This document shows positions 51,102-59,036 of a stretch of 64,000 nt of DNA, one piece after another (position 1 is the stretch's first letter; each line of letters begins with the position of its first letter). Under the pieces are notes generated by a model. It was not told the origin of the DNA. It did no database searches and saw only the letters and a list, made by a program, of their open reading frames with translations. Both the position numbers and the translations under genes were made by a program. Where the stretch lies: assembly GCA_964399035.1 (NCBI GenBank), contig CAYNPH010000048.1:1-64000 (forward strand), in the 5' to 3' direction. The DNA comes from WAOL01 sp964399035. Lineage in GTDB: Archaea > Thermoproteota > Thermoprotei_A > Sulfolobales > NBVN01.

Positions 51102-51804
51102 GGAAACACTTGCATCAAGGATTAGGATATACCTGAGAATGGTCTCTAAGGCTCTTGAGCAATTAAGTGTTGATTCGTTAAAGCACCATTCGAAAGCTTT
51201 AGAAGTTCTGAACCTAGCTAAGTTATATCGTGATGATGCCGAGTACTACTTAAATACTGGCGACCTGCCCACCGCACTAGCATGCATATCGTACGCTGAA
51301 GGACTGCTTGACGCCCTAAAGGTTATGGGTTTAGTAAACGTTTCATGGATCCGGGAAAGGCCCAAGAAAGTACTTGTTGCCGGCACCTTCGACATAATAC
51401 ATGCTGGCCATATACGCTTCCTAAGGGAGGCATGGAAACTTGGATTAGTTTACGCTGTGGTTGCCAGGGACAAGAACGTCCAAAAGTTCAAGGGAAGGCT
51501 CCCAATAATGCCTGAGAACATGCGGCTGGAGGTAGTGTCCTCCATAAAGTACGTGTATAAGGCACTCCTAGGCGATGACACCGACCTGCTTAAGCCCGTA
51601 GAGCGTGTGAGGCCCGACATAATATTCCTGGGCCCGGATCAGCCTATGGACGAGAAGTTCCTAAAAAGGGAGCTCGAGCGAAGAGGCATAAAAGCTGAAG
51701 TTAGGAGAATGTCAAGAAGGGAGGGCCCTGAGATCGCGTCAAGCACCTCAATAATAAAGGAGATTCTAAGGAGGTACTGCAACAGCGACGTTACTAGTAA
51801 ATAA
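51079..51804 (+). CDS. DUF357 / cytidylyltransferase fusion protein
   Basis: A 241-residue two-domain protein. Residues 1-88 match the DUF357 helical domain (RIRIYLRMVSKALEQL ... YYLNTGDLPTALACISYAEGLLDAL). Residues 95-235 form a nucleotidyltransferase with GTFDIIHAGH (102-111, HxGH) and SSTSIIKEI near the end. The transferase part resembles archaeal FAD synthetase/RibL and glycerol-3-phosphate cytidylyltransferase, so FMN adenylation or CDP-activation of a small alcohol is possible. It is the third gene of the dphB operon. The substrate is undetermined. Confidence 0.85.
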   Translation: MSSAENLEETLASRIRIYLRMVSKALEQLSVDSLKHHSKALEVLNLAKLYRDDAEYYLNTGDLPTALACISYAEGLLDALKVMGLVNVSWIRERPKKVLVAGTFDIIHAGHIRFLREAWKLGLVYAVVARDKNVQKFKGRLPIMPENMRLEVVSSIKYVYKALLGDDTDLLKPVERVRPDIIFLGPDQPMDEKFLKRELERRGIKAEVRRMSRREGPEIASSTSIIKEILRRYCNSDVTSK

Positions 51805-51865
51805 CTAAAATAGCCTGTATTATGTAGGTGATAAGTTTAAGCGACGCGTGCCTTAGAACGTAAAA

Positions 51866-52582
51866 TTACCTCTTTCTCCTACCGGTTCTTCTGGCAGCGA
51901 TGTGGCCTACCTTCCTACCAGGCGGGGCGTTCCTCGATACTGTGGATGGTATTGACACGCTCTGGTGTGAGCCACCGCCGAACTTGTGGCTGACGGCATT
52001 CATAGCAACTCCACGCACTTTAGGCCAGATATGTGCTTTGGGCTTCCACTTGTAGTACGCTAGCCCGGCCTTCAACAGAGGCTTCTCAGTGCGTCCAGCG
52101 CCTGCAGGGACACCTATAGTAGCCCTAGCTGTGCTAAGTATGTTCTTCTGTCTCCCGCTGGGTAACTGAACTATCGTGTACTTTCCGGACCTACCTAAGA
52201 TTATGGCGTAGCTACCTGACTGTCTTGCTAGTTTGCCGCCGTCTCCTGGTCTTAACTCTATGTTGTAGACCTTCGTACCCTCAGGGATCTTGCCTAAAGG
52301 AAGGGTGTTCCCTACGGCTATTGGTGCGTCGGGTCCTATAGCTACTTTCTGACCTACGTACATGCCCTCCGCTGCAGGCACGTAGTACTCTGTACCGTTC
52401 TCTAGCTCTATGCGGGCTAAGGGTACCCACCTACCGGGGTCGTGAACTAACTCAGTTACGACGCCCGTTAACGTGACATCACTTAATGGCGGATACTTAG
52501 CCGGCGCTACCCTTAGGTGTCCCCTATTCCTGAACTGTTGACCTCCACGGCCAGCCCTCTGTTGCCTTATCCTCTTACCCAT
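51866..52582 (-). CDS. rpl2: 50S ribosomal protein L2 (uL2)
   Basis: 238 residues. The peptidyl-transferase-region loop is recognisable: GVAMNAVSHKFGGGSHQ, with the archaeal C-terminus GRKVGHIAARRTGRRKR. It is the last gene of the leftward L3-L4-L23-L2 block, 19 bp after L23. In other archaea S19 and L22 would follow directly; here they lie elsewhere on the opposite strand. Confidence 0.97.
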   Translation of the reverse strand: MGKRIRQQRAGRGGQQFRNRGHLRVAPAKYPPLSDVTLTGVVTELVHDPGRWVPLARIELENGTEYYVPAAEGMYVGQKVAIGPDAPIAVGNTLPLGKIPEGTKVYNIELRPGDGGKLARQSGSYAIILGRSGKYTIVQLPSGRQKNILSTARATIGVPAGAGRTEKPLLKAGLAYYKWKPKAHIWPKVRGVAMNAVSHKFGGGSHQSVSIPSTVSRNAPPGRKVGHIAARRTGRRKR

Positions 52583-52601
52583 GGGTCACACCCCACCCTG
52601 A

Positions 52602-52865
52602 TTAGATTATGCCTAGGCGAGTTGCTACCTCGCTGGCCTTGTACTCCGGGGCGAGCCTGACGTAGGCTTTCTTTTCGCCCTTAGGAGTGATTAGCGTACG
52701 GACCTTTTCAACCTTAACGTCGAAGAGCTCCTCGACTGCCCTCTTAATGTCGTGTTTAGTAGCCTTTAAGTCAACTATGAAGGTTAAGGTATTGGCGGTC
52801 TCAATGTAACTCAAGGCCTTTTCAGTAGCTACAATCCTCTTTATTACAGTAGCTGGGTCCCTCAT
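52602..52865 (-). CDS. rpl23: 50S ribosomal protein L23 (uL23)
   Basis: 87 residues, located at the exit tunnel near the SRP and chaperone docking site. The pattern VIKRIVATEKALSYIETANTL, then DIKRAVEELFDVKVEKVRTL and KKAYVRLAPEYKAS is the family signature. The start overlaps the L4 stop by 4 bp (ATGA). Confidence 0.96.
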   Translation of the reverse strand: MRDPATVIKRIVATEKALSYIETANTLTFIVDLKATKHDIKRAVEELFDVKVEKVRTLITPKGEKKAYVRLAPEYKASEVATRLGII

Positions 52866-53680
52866 GCTGAAATCACCTCAAACTTCTCCCTTATCTTTGA
52901 TAAGGCTGAAAGGCTATACACGGTTAACCTACCTGGAACTCCACCGGGTGCGAGGTGTAGCACACTTAGGTTGTCGGCAGAGATTACGTCTACACCAGGC
53001 AGGTTTCTGAAGGCCTTTACTGCAGGGACATCGTGGCTTGACACGACTATGAGCAAGGATTTGGGAACCTTATACCTCCTCCCCCTCATCTTACCTTTCC
53101 CGCTCCTCACCCGCTTCCTTGCTGCGGTCCTTTCAACATCTTCCCAAAGACCTAAGTTCTGCAGCACTTTCTTAGCCTCGGCAGTGCTGCCCACGCTCTC
53201 TAAGTCATCCACAACAACCACAGGTAAGGTTTCCACGCTGAACTTATGGCCTCTTGCCCTGACTAGCTCCTCTCTAGACGTTGCGGCAATGGCTGAAGCT
53301 ATCGCTCTAATGCGTTCCTTCTTGTTTATCTCCTCATGAAGTACCTTCTCAACCCTTGGCGGATGGGCGAGTCTTCCGCCGCGAGTCATTGGAGCTATTA
53401 CAGCGCGTCCGTTGTCGAGCCTCGGAACCCTTGCGACGCTGTGGTGGATACCCCATGACTCGCCAGCCCTCCTCATGCCGGCTAGGGGGTCTCTGCCCTT
53501 AGGCTGGAGCCTTGCTGTGTGGGCAGAATGGAATGCCCTTCTTATTAAGTCCTTCCTCACTGGTAGGCTAAAGACTGAGGGTAGCTCAACTTCCTTAACG
53601 GGGGTTCCATCTAGCCCGTAAACAGGTACTCGTTTCCCTGGGTCCTCCCTTAATCCGAGCCACACTATCCTGTACGCCAT
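52862..53680 (-). CDS. rpl4: 50S ribosomal protein L4 (uL4)
   Basis: About 272 residues, archaeal/eukaryotic L4 with VFSLPVRKDLIRRAFHSAH, the basic extended loop (RVPRLDNGRAVIAPMTRGG) and a C-terminal GRLTVYSLSALSKIREKF. ATG 53680 is preferred, with GGTGGTAAG upstream; GTG 53683 is also in frame. It follows L3 by 12-15 bp. Confidence 0.97.
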   Translation of the reverse strand: MAYRIVWLGLREDPGKRVPVYGLDGTPVKEVELPSVFSLPVRKDLIRRAFHSAHTARLQPKGRDPLAGMRRAGESWGIHHSVARVPRLDNGRAVIAPMTRGGRLAHPPRVEKVLHEEINKKERIRAIASAIAATSREELVRARGHKFSVETLPVVVVDDLESVGSTAEAKKVLQNLGLWEDVERTAARKRVRSGKGKMRGRRYKVPKSLLIVVSSHDVPAVKAFRNLPGVDVISADNLSVLHLAPGGVPGRLTVYSLSALSKIREKFEVISA

Positions 53681-53695
53681 CACTTACCACCCAGC

Positions 53696-54748
53696 TCAGA
53701 TTTTGCTTTCTAAGCTCACATAAATTACCTTAGGTGCTTGTTCGGGCACCCACTTGGGCGGCCTTACGGGCCATCGTAGTACGAGCGGACGTTTGGGCGT
53801 TCCTTGCACGCTTCCTCTAACAACGATGTAGTCGGTTCTTAGGAGGCCGTAGTGCGGGAATGCGCTCACTGGCGTGAACTCGCGTAGGATCCTCTCCGCT
53901 TCCTCGGCAGGCTTATCGCTTACTATTCTCATAGCTATGATCCTCTTATTGTATTCTGTCCTTCTGTGCATACCCATTTGGCCAGCCTGTGGTACGGGGC
54001 TAATCGCGCCAATGCCTGGGCTCCTAGCGCCTATTCTTCTTGATCCTTTCCTCTGTTTGTTCCATTTCGGTAGCTCCTTGACGCCGAACCTTTTCACTAC
54101 ACCCTGGAATCCTTTACCCTTAGTTACTCCTATTACGTCTATGAACTGTCCTTCACGAAACACGTCTGAAATCTTCAAGGGGTTTCCGAGAATGTTTAAC
54201 GCGTATTGCACTTGATCATCTACGTTTCCTCCACCCACCTTAACCTCTACAATGTCGGGAACCTTCTTACTGAGGCCTCCCGTTAACCGTGGTTGTGATG
54301 CCAGAATTAAGGAAACCCTAGCGACGTAGTCCTTGTTATTCTCTAGCTTCTTACGTGCCTTCTCAACGCCCTCTTCATTCACCTTCAATGACTTTATTCT
54401 TCGCTTTATCTGTAGCTCCTCCGGGGGCTGTGCCCAGACCTCCGTAAGTGTCCGTAGCCCACCGACGGTTGCTTCATAGAATCTCGCCGCAACAGGGATC
54501 ATTGGAGGCGTTTCAATTACGGTTACCGGAACGAATACCTCCTTTCCATACGTTGGTGTTCCAGGTCTATCATCAATCATTATTATGTGGGTCATCCCAA
54601 CCTTGTAACCTAAGAACCCCAGAGGTCTGGGCTCATCGAAGTCCACTTCTGGCCAAGTCTTTACTCTAGGCACAAACTTAGATGCCCTCTTCCTAGGCCT
54701 TACCCCTAGGCTACCCCTACGTGGCGCTGAGTGCTTCCGTCGTGCCAT
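53696..54748 (-). CDS. rpl3: 50S ribosomal protein L3 (uL3)
   Basis: 350 residues. The N-terminus RRKHSAPRRGSLGVRPRKR and the segment RKGSRRIGARSPG are characteristic. First gene of the leftward block, with its own TATA box (54784-54795) and GGAGGT ribosome-binding site. In related genomes the SPOUT methyltransferase gene precedes L3 on the same strand; here that gene (55130) is divergent. Confidence 0.97.
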   Translation of the reverse strand: MARRKHSAPRRGSLGVRPRKRASKFVPRVKTWPEVDFDEPRPLGFLGYKVGMTHIIMIDDRPGTPTYGKEVFVPVTVIETPPMIPVAARFYEATVGGLRTLTEVWAQPPEELQIKRRIKSLKVNEEGVEKARKKLENNKDYVARVSLILASQPRLTGGLSKKVPDIVEVKVGGGNVDDQVQYALNILGNPLKISDVFREGQFIDVIGVTKGKGFQGVVKRFGVKELPKWNKQRKGSRRIGARSPGIGAISPVPQAGQMGMHRRTEYNKRIIAMRIVSDKPAEEAERILREFTPVSAFPHYGLLRTDYIVVRGSVQGTPKRPLVLRWPVRPPKWVPEQAPKVIYVSLESKI

Positions 54749-54783
54749 ACCTCCACACCACTACCTCCAAGTGTCTGCTATCT

Positions 54784-54795
54784 GGCTTTAAATCC
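54784..54795 (-). promoter_or_regulatory. TATA box of the L3-L4-L23-L2 block
   Basis: GGATTTAAAGCC read leftward, centred about 42 bp before the L3 ATG. Transcription would start near 54763 with a leader containing GGAGGTAGTGG and GGAGGT. It lies downstream of the sRNA candidate at 54821-54875, which is therefore likely a separate transcript. Confidence 0.5.
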
Positions 54796-54820
54796 TTAGC
54801 TTATAACGCTTTTGAAGGTT

Positions 54821-54875
54821 GTGTCAGCCTATGTCCCTACATCACCCATCAGAACTCGGCAAATACATCATTCAC
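54821..54875 (-). ncRNA. C/D box sRNA, predicted 23S rRNA methylation guide
   Basis: Read leftward: C ATGATGT (54871-54865), 12-nt guide ATTTGCCGAGTT, D' CTGA (54852-54849), 3-nt spacer, C' GTGATGT (54845-54839), 11-nt guide AGGGACATAGG, D CTGA (54827-54824). Spacings are textbook. Both C boxes end in T instead of A, a position outside the kink-turn base pairs. GTG before C and CAC after D can pair. The first guide complements AACUCGGCAAAU, which I recall as a conserved 23S rRNA segment. A TATA-like GCTTATTACC near 54905 fits a start close to 54880. Confidence 0.7.
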
Positions 54876-54930
54876 TTTCACACTTACCTTAATAAGGCGG
54901 GTAATAAGCTATGAGAGGAGGTTGGTAAGA

Positions 54931-55047
54931 ATGGGAGGACGCCAGAGAACGACGCTCTTCATGGGTGTTGGCGGAATAAAGGAAGAGAAGAAGAAGGAGC
55001 AAGAAAAAGGTAGGCAGAAAGGTAAGGGTAAGAGAAAGAAAAGGTAA
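54931..55047 (+). CDS. Very small basic protein, 38 aa
   Basis: Starts MGGRQRTTLFMGVGGIK and continues as a Lys/Glu/Arg-rich tail. The ATG is preceded by GAGGAGGTTGG, a strong ribosome-binding site, and by a palindromic TATA-like CCTTAATAAGG at 54887-54897. The open frame extends upstream without these signals and that extension is rejected. Family unknown; a small ribosome-associated or nucleic-acid-binding peptide is plausible from charge and location between ribosomal genes. Confidence 0.5.
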   Translation: MGGRQRTTLFMGVGGIKEEKKKEQEKGRQKGKGKRKKR

Positions 55048-55129
55048 ATGCACCATAGGTTTTGTTTTTATGTTATTAAGTTAGTAAATCGGCGAGGTAT
55101 ATTAGCAATAGTCTTGGAGTTGGGGTGAA

Positions 55130-56005
55130 TTGAAGGCTTTTGAGTGGCCTCCTCGGAAGCATCCGGTACATGTTGTGGTGGTCATACCCGCATCCAACTT
55201 ATCAATCCTACCCACACTTCGGGAGAAGACGGAATTCGCGGGTGAGCTCGGGCGTACCTTAGCTATATACAAGGTTAACGACGTCATAGTATACGATGAC
55301 GAATTTGCTGAGGAAGGTGATGCTGACCTCCTGGCAACCTTGCTGAGCTACTTGCAGGTTCCACCATATCTCCGAAAAAGGATAGTCCCGATAACACCTG
55401 AGTTAAGGTACGCAGGGCTTCTGCATCCGCTTAACATTGTTACTCACAATCCCGCCAACAAAGCACCTACTCGTGGCGATCTCAGGGAAGGAGTTGTAGT
55501 AGTCTCATGGGGTGCGACAGCCAAGACATTTGTGGGGTCAAAGAACCTTTGCTTTACCGAATCATCTCGGGAACTCAAGCCGGGGGAAAGAATCTTAGTT
55601 AGGATCGAGCGTGCTAAGCCTATGAAGTGCCGTGAGGTAAGGCCGGAAGAAATAGAGGAGTATGTGGGTTACAGAGTGTTGAAGGCGGGAGACGACATAG
55701 TTGACGCGATAAGGTACTTCAACGGCGTAGTTGTTCTAACGTCTAAACACGGTGAAAGCTTTTCCAAGCAGGGATTAAGGAAAACCCTGCTAAACGAGGC
55801 GTTGCGGAGCAAAGGATTGGTTCTGTTATTCGGTAATAGCAAGCTAGACTTTGATGAAATCCTCGGTAAAGAGAGGTTCGCAGCTCTTGAGCCAGTGTGG
55901 AGAGTGAACTTCATCCCGGGTCAAGGGGTACTCTCAGTGAGAACTGTTGAGGCTCTGCATGCAGTTTTAGCTCAGATAAATACAGAGCTATGGTCTAGGA
56001 AATAG
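55130..56005 (+). CDS. SPOUT-class RNA methyltransferase (COG2106)
   Basis: A 291-residue trefoil-knot methyltransferase related to eukaryotic SPOUT1. The N-terminus HPVHVVVVIPASNLSIL and the segment TLAIYKVNDVIVYDD are family features. The central OB-like insertion and the knot GLVLLFGNSKLDFDEI ... NFIPGQGVLSVRTVEAL complete it. TTG is the start, with GGGGTGAA before it. In many archaea it heads the ribosomal operon ahead of L3; here it is followed by S19 instead. Confidence 0.9.
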   Translation: MKAFEWPPRKHPVHVVVVIPASNLSILPTLREKTEFAGELGRTLAIYKVNDVIVYDDEFAEEGDADLLATLLSYLQVPPYLRKRIVPITPELRYAGLLHPLNIVTHNPANKAPTRGDLREGVVVVSWGATAKTFVGSKNLCFTESSRELKPGERILVRIERAKPMKCREVRPEEIEEYVGYRVLKAGDDIVDAIRYFNGVVVLTSKHGESFSKQGLRKTLLNEALRSKGLVLLFGNSKLDFDEILGKERFAALEPVWRVNFIPGQGVLSVRTVEALHAVLAQINTELWSRK

Positions 56006-56065
56006 CCTTAAGCGTTGCGCAGGATAAGAGAGGAAAACTAATAAAGCTCGCAAAGTAAAGACGGG

Positions 56066-56551
56066 TTGGTGCGTAGAGTGGCGCTCGACATTGAGGTACC
56101 ACCAGAGTGGAAGAAGTTCAGGTATAGGGGGAAGACCCTCGAGGAACTGCTGAATATGCCTATGGATCAGTTACTAGAGTTACTGCCTTCGAGGGCAAGG
56201 AGATCACTACTTAGGGAATCCTCCCCTGAGATACAGCAGAGAAGGATGGAGATGGGTATTAAGGAGTCTCCCAGACTAAAGTTGCTTAGGAAGGTCATGG
56301 AGGCTAGGGAACTACTAAAGCAGGGCAAGAAAGTCCGCATAAGGACACATGTTAGGGACATGGTGATACTGCCGGTAATGGTTGGACTCACAATTGAAGT
56401 GTATAATGGTAAGGAATTCATACCGGTGAGAATAACGCCCGAAATGATAGGGCATTACCTGGGAGAGTTCGCGCCAACAACTAGGATAGTGCAGCATGGA
56501 GAGCCAGGCCTCAAGGCAACGAGGTCAACACTGTTCGTCGCGATGAAGTAA
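56066..56551 (+). CDS. rps19: 30S ribosomal protein S19 (uS19)
   Basis: 161 residues, archaeal type. The N-terminal part includes KFRYRGKTLEELLNMP; the conserved C-terminal half contains VRIRTHVRDMVILPVMVG, IEVYNGKEFIPVRI and MIGHYLGEFAPTTR. The start may be TTG 56066 or GTG three bases later; neither has a strong ribosome-binding site. It is detached from both its usual neighbours: L2 is inverted upstream and L22 is 2 kb downstream beyond rtcB. Confidence 0.95.
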   Translation: MVRRVALDIEVPPEWKKFRYRGKTLEELLNMPMDQLLELLPSRARRSLLRESSPEIQQRRMEMGIKESPRLKLLRKVMEARELLKQGKKVRIRTHVRDMVILPVMVGLTIEVYNGKEFIPVRITPEMIGHYLGEFAPTTRIVQHGEPGLKATRSTLFVAMK

Positions 56552-56563
56552 GTAGTTCTTGCC

Positions 56564-56959
56564 TTAACCAATATATTTCTTCAGGCTTTTTACGAGCCTA
56601 CTAACGTCCTTCTCGAGGAGGATTAAGCAAATTTCCTTGCCATTCTTTAGCCTTATTAGTACCTCCGATACGTTCCCGCTAATTTCGTCAGGAAATAGGT
56701 CAGCAATGTCTCTCCGTGTCCTCCTTAGGGGGTACTTACGGATGTTGAGGACATCACTTGCGCCGACCTCCAGTTCCGTGATACCTTTACTTGATAGGAT
56801 AGTGTGTAGCTCCCTTATTGAGAGTTGTCCCTTTATTTTAACAAGTCTGTTACTTATGTCTGGATAAACTATGATGCGTACCTTTCCTGGGGACGCCACA
56901 ATCTTGCATTTATGAAAAAACCTGTCCCTACGCACATATGCTGGCTTAATTACTGGCAT
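56564..56959 (-). CDS. Hypothetical protein, 131 aa, beside rtcB
   Basis: A basic alpha/beta protein (VRIIVYPDISNRLVKIKG, then LSIRELHTILSSKGITELEVG, a basic KYPLRRTRRD loop, and SEVLIRLKNGKEICLILLE). It does not resemble archease, the usual RtcB cofactor, which is acidic with metal-binding Asp residues. It starts 5 bp after the rtcB stop, so it is operon-linked. No family is recognised; an RNA-related role is suggested only by context. Confidence 0.6.
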   Translation of the reverse strand: MPVIKPAYVRRDRFFHKCKIVASPGKVRIIVYPDISNRLVKIKGQLSIRELHTILSSKGITELEVGASDVLNIRKYPLRRTRRDIADLFPDEISGNVSEVLIRLKNGKEICLILLEKDVSRLVKSLKKYIG

Positions 56960-56964
56960 CGTGC

Positions 56965-58416
56965 TTAACCTTTGACAACCCCAATTGGTCTGAGCCTAGC
57001 GACCAGCGCGGCTATTTTTACTTGGTGAGTTACCATCGCTACCTTATCTACGTCCTTGTACGCACCGGGTGCTTCCTCACTTATTACTCTCCTAGTTGCT
57101 GCGTGGAGGTATATGCCCTGCTTAGCTAGACTGGAAGTGACTTCATGAGGTCTATACGTTCTTATCGCTGCGTGTCTCGACATCCACCTGCCAGCCCCAT
57201 GTGCTGCTGAGTAGAACGTGCGTTTCCCTTCAGGCACTCCCACCATGACGTAACTAGCCGTCCCCATGGAGCCCGGTATCAGTACTACCTGCCCTACTGA
57301 CTTGTGGTCCTTCGGTATCTCTGGGTGACCAGGCGGGAACGCTCTTGTCGCCCCTTTCCTATGGACCACGAGCTTCATTCTCTTCCCGTTCACTTCGTGT
57401 TCCTCGAGCTTAGCGATGTTATGTGCCAGGTCGTATATTATTTTTAACCCTAGCTTGTCTGGGTCGGTGTGGAAGACCTTACCGAAGGACTCGCGGACCC
57501 AATGCGTTATTATTTGCCTGTTGGCAAAGGCGAAGTTTGCTGCTGCGCCCATGGCCTTGAAGTAGTCTTGCCCTTCCTTACTGTTGAAGGGGACTGAAGC
57601 AAGTTCCCTGTCTGGGGGCCTTATTCCGTACTTGCGCATTGCCCTCTCCATAATTATTAAGTAGTCGCTAGCTACCTGGTGTCCAAGACCCCTTGACCCT
57701 GTGTGAACCATTACAGTGACCTGCCCTTCCTCATAAATCCCCAGCACCTTAGCTACGGCGGGGTTGTAGATCTTATCCACTATCTGAATTTCCAGGAAAT
57801 GATTCCCAGCACCTAACGTGCCTAGCTGAGGAGCGCCCCTCCTCTTGGCGGTGTTACTTACTTTGCTTGCGTCAGCCCAAGGTATCCGGCCTTGGGCCTC
57901 TATATGCTCGGTGTCGTCGGCCCAGCCAAAACCATTTCTTACAGCCCACTGGGCCCCCTCATTAAGGACTTCATCGAGCTCACCGAAGCTTAACCTAAGT
58001 TTCCCTGTACTCCCAACGCCAGATGGCACGTTCCTGAAAATTGTGTCAACGAGTTCCTTCAGCCTTGTCCTTATATCATCGACCCTTAACTCAGTTGAAA
58101 GTAGCCTAACGCCGCAGTTTATGTCATAACCAACGCCACCCGGTGAAATCACACCCTCGTCAGCTACCATGGCAGCGACGCCGCCTATCGGGAAGCCATA
58201 GCCCTGGTGACCATCGGGCATCACGTAAGTTGCTAAGACGACGCCGTCGAGACACGCTATGTTGGCTGCTTGAACTAGCGTTAAGTCGGTCTTCATTTTG
58301 CTTAGGAGGTACTCATCAGCAAATATTATTGCTGGTACCTTCATACACGGCTTGGTTCCTTTCGGTATTTCCCACGTGTACTTATCTACCCTTCGCAGTG
58401 GGATGTTATGACTCAT
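56965..58416 (-). CDS. rtcB: RNA-splicing ligase RtcB
   Basis: The GTP-dependent ligase that joins tRNA halves after intron excision, forming a phosphodiester from a 2',3'-cyclic phosphate and 5'-OH. Metal and guanylate-site motifs are GVGYDINCGVRLL, GTLGAGNHFLEIQ, VHTGSRGLGHQV and the guanylylated-His region YSAAHGAGR. At about 483 residues it is full length and intein-free. ATG 58416 is preferred (AGGTG upstream, SHNIPLRRV start); ATG 58443 would add nine residues. It interrupts the ribosomal cluster on the opposite strand. The tRNA-Leu intron at 571-592 is one of its expected substrates. Confidence 0.96.
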   Translation of the reverse strand: MSHNIPLRRVDKYTWEIPKGTKPCMKVPAIIFADEYLLSKMKTDLTLVQAANIACLDGVVLATYVMPDGHQGYGFPIGGVAAMVADEGVISPGGVGYDINCGVRLLSTELRVDDIRTRLKELVDTIFRNVPSGVGSTGKLRLSFGELDEVLNEGAQWAVRNGFGWADDTEHIEAQGRIPWADASKVSNTAKRRGAPQLGTLGAGNHFLEIQIVDKIYNPAVAKVLGIYEEGQVTVMVHTGSRGLGHQVASDYLIIMERAMRKYGIRPPDRELASVPFNSKEGQDYFKAMGAAANFAFANRQIITHWVRESFGKVFHTDPDKLGLKIIYDLAHNIAKLEEHEVNGKRMKLVVHRKGATRAFPPGHPEIPKDHKSVGQVVLIPGSMGTASYVMVGVPEGKRTFYSAAHGAGRWMSRHAAIRTYRPHEVTSSLAKQGIYLHAATRRVISEEAPGAYKDVDKVAMVTHQVKIAALVARLRPIGVVKG

Positions 58417-58496
58417 AACTACACACCTACGCTTAACTACCATTAAGCGGTTTTAAGAATTCCATGGTTTCTGCACGCGTGGGTAAAACTTATGAA

Positions 58497-58504
58497 CTTA
58501 TAAG
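58497..58504 (+). promoter_or_regulatory. TATA box of the L22-S3-... ribosomal operon
   Basis: CTTATAAG centred about 45 bp before the L22 ATG, predicting a start near 58527 and a leader with GGTGGGA. A TTCTTAAAACC element at about 58449-58459 serves rtcB in the other direction. Confidence 0.5.
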
Positions 58505-58545
58505 CCCCACCTAAAAAGGTCTTAGGCAGTGGGGAAGGTGGGACG

Positions 58546-59031
58546 ATGCCAGTATGGCACTACTCCGTGAAGGTGAAGAAGGAGGATGAAGATCGCGTAG
58601 CTAAGGCTATGGTTTGGGATGCACCGGTCTCACTTAAGGAGACCTACGAGATATTCAAAATAATCCGGGGCATGAAGCTGAAGGAAGCCGAGAAATTGCT
58701 TGAGGACGTTATAGCGCTTAGAACCCCTATTCCTTATGTTAGATATAAGCTACAGGTTGCCCATAAGCGGGGACTGCCCCAGAGATTCCCGCGGTGGAAG
58801 ACACCAATAGGTAGGTACCCTGTCAAAGCCGCTAAGGCGGTTCTCAAACTCCTGAAGAACGTTGAGAACAATGCGGAGCAGAAGCAACTGGATATCGATA
58901 GGCTGGTCATAATTCATGCAGCTGTCCATAAGGGTAGGTACCTTAAGAGGTGGATACCTCGTGCCTTCGGCCGTGCAACTCCGAAGGTTGGGACCATGGT
59001 TAACATGGAGGTAATAGTTAAGGAGGTGTGA
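58546..59031 (+). CDS. rpl22: 50S ribosomal protein L22 (uL22)
   Basis: 161 residues, starting MPVWHYSVKVKKEDEDRVAKAM. It lines the exit tunnel. Late segments HAAVHKGRYLKRWIPRAFGR and MVNMEVIVKEV are typical. It is the first gene of the long rightward operon; GGTGGGACG precedes the ATG. Confidence 0.96.
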   Translation: MPVWHYSVKVKKEDEDRVAKAMVWDAPVSLKETYEIFKIIRGMKLKEAEKLLEDVIALRTPIPYVRYKLQVAHKRGLPQRFPRWKTPIGRYPVKAAKAVLKLLKNVENNAEQKQLDIDRLVIIHAAVHKGRYLKRWIPRAFGRATPKVGTMVNMEVIVKEV

Positions 59032-59036
59032 TGCGA

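Noticed and set aside
54721..54930. Upstream extension of the small basic protein
   Set aside because: Runs across the L3 promoter and the sRNA; the internal ATG with strong ribosome-binding site explains the frame better.
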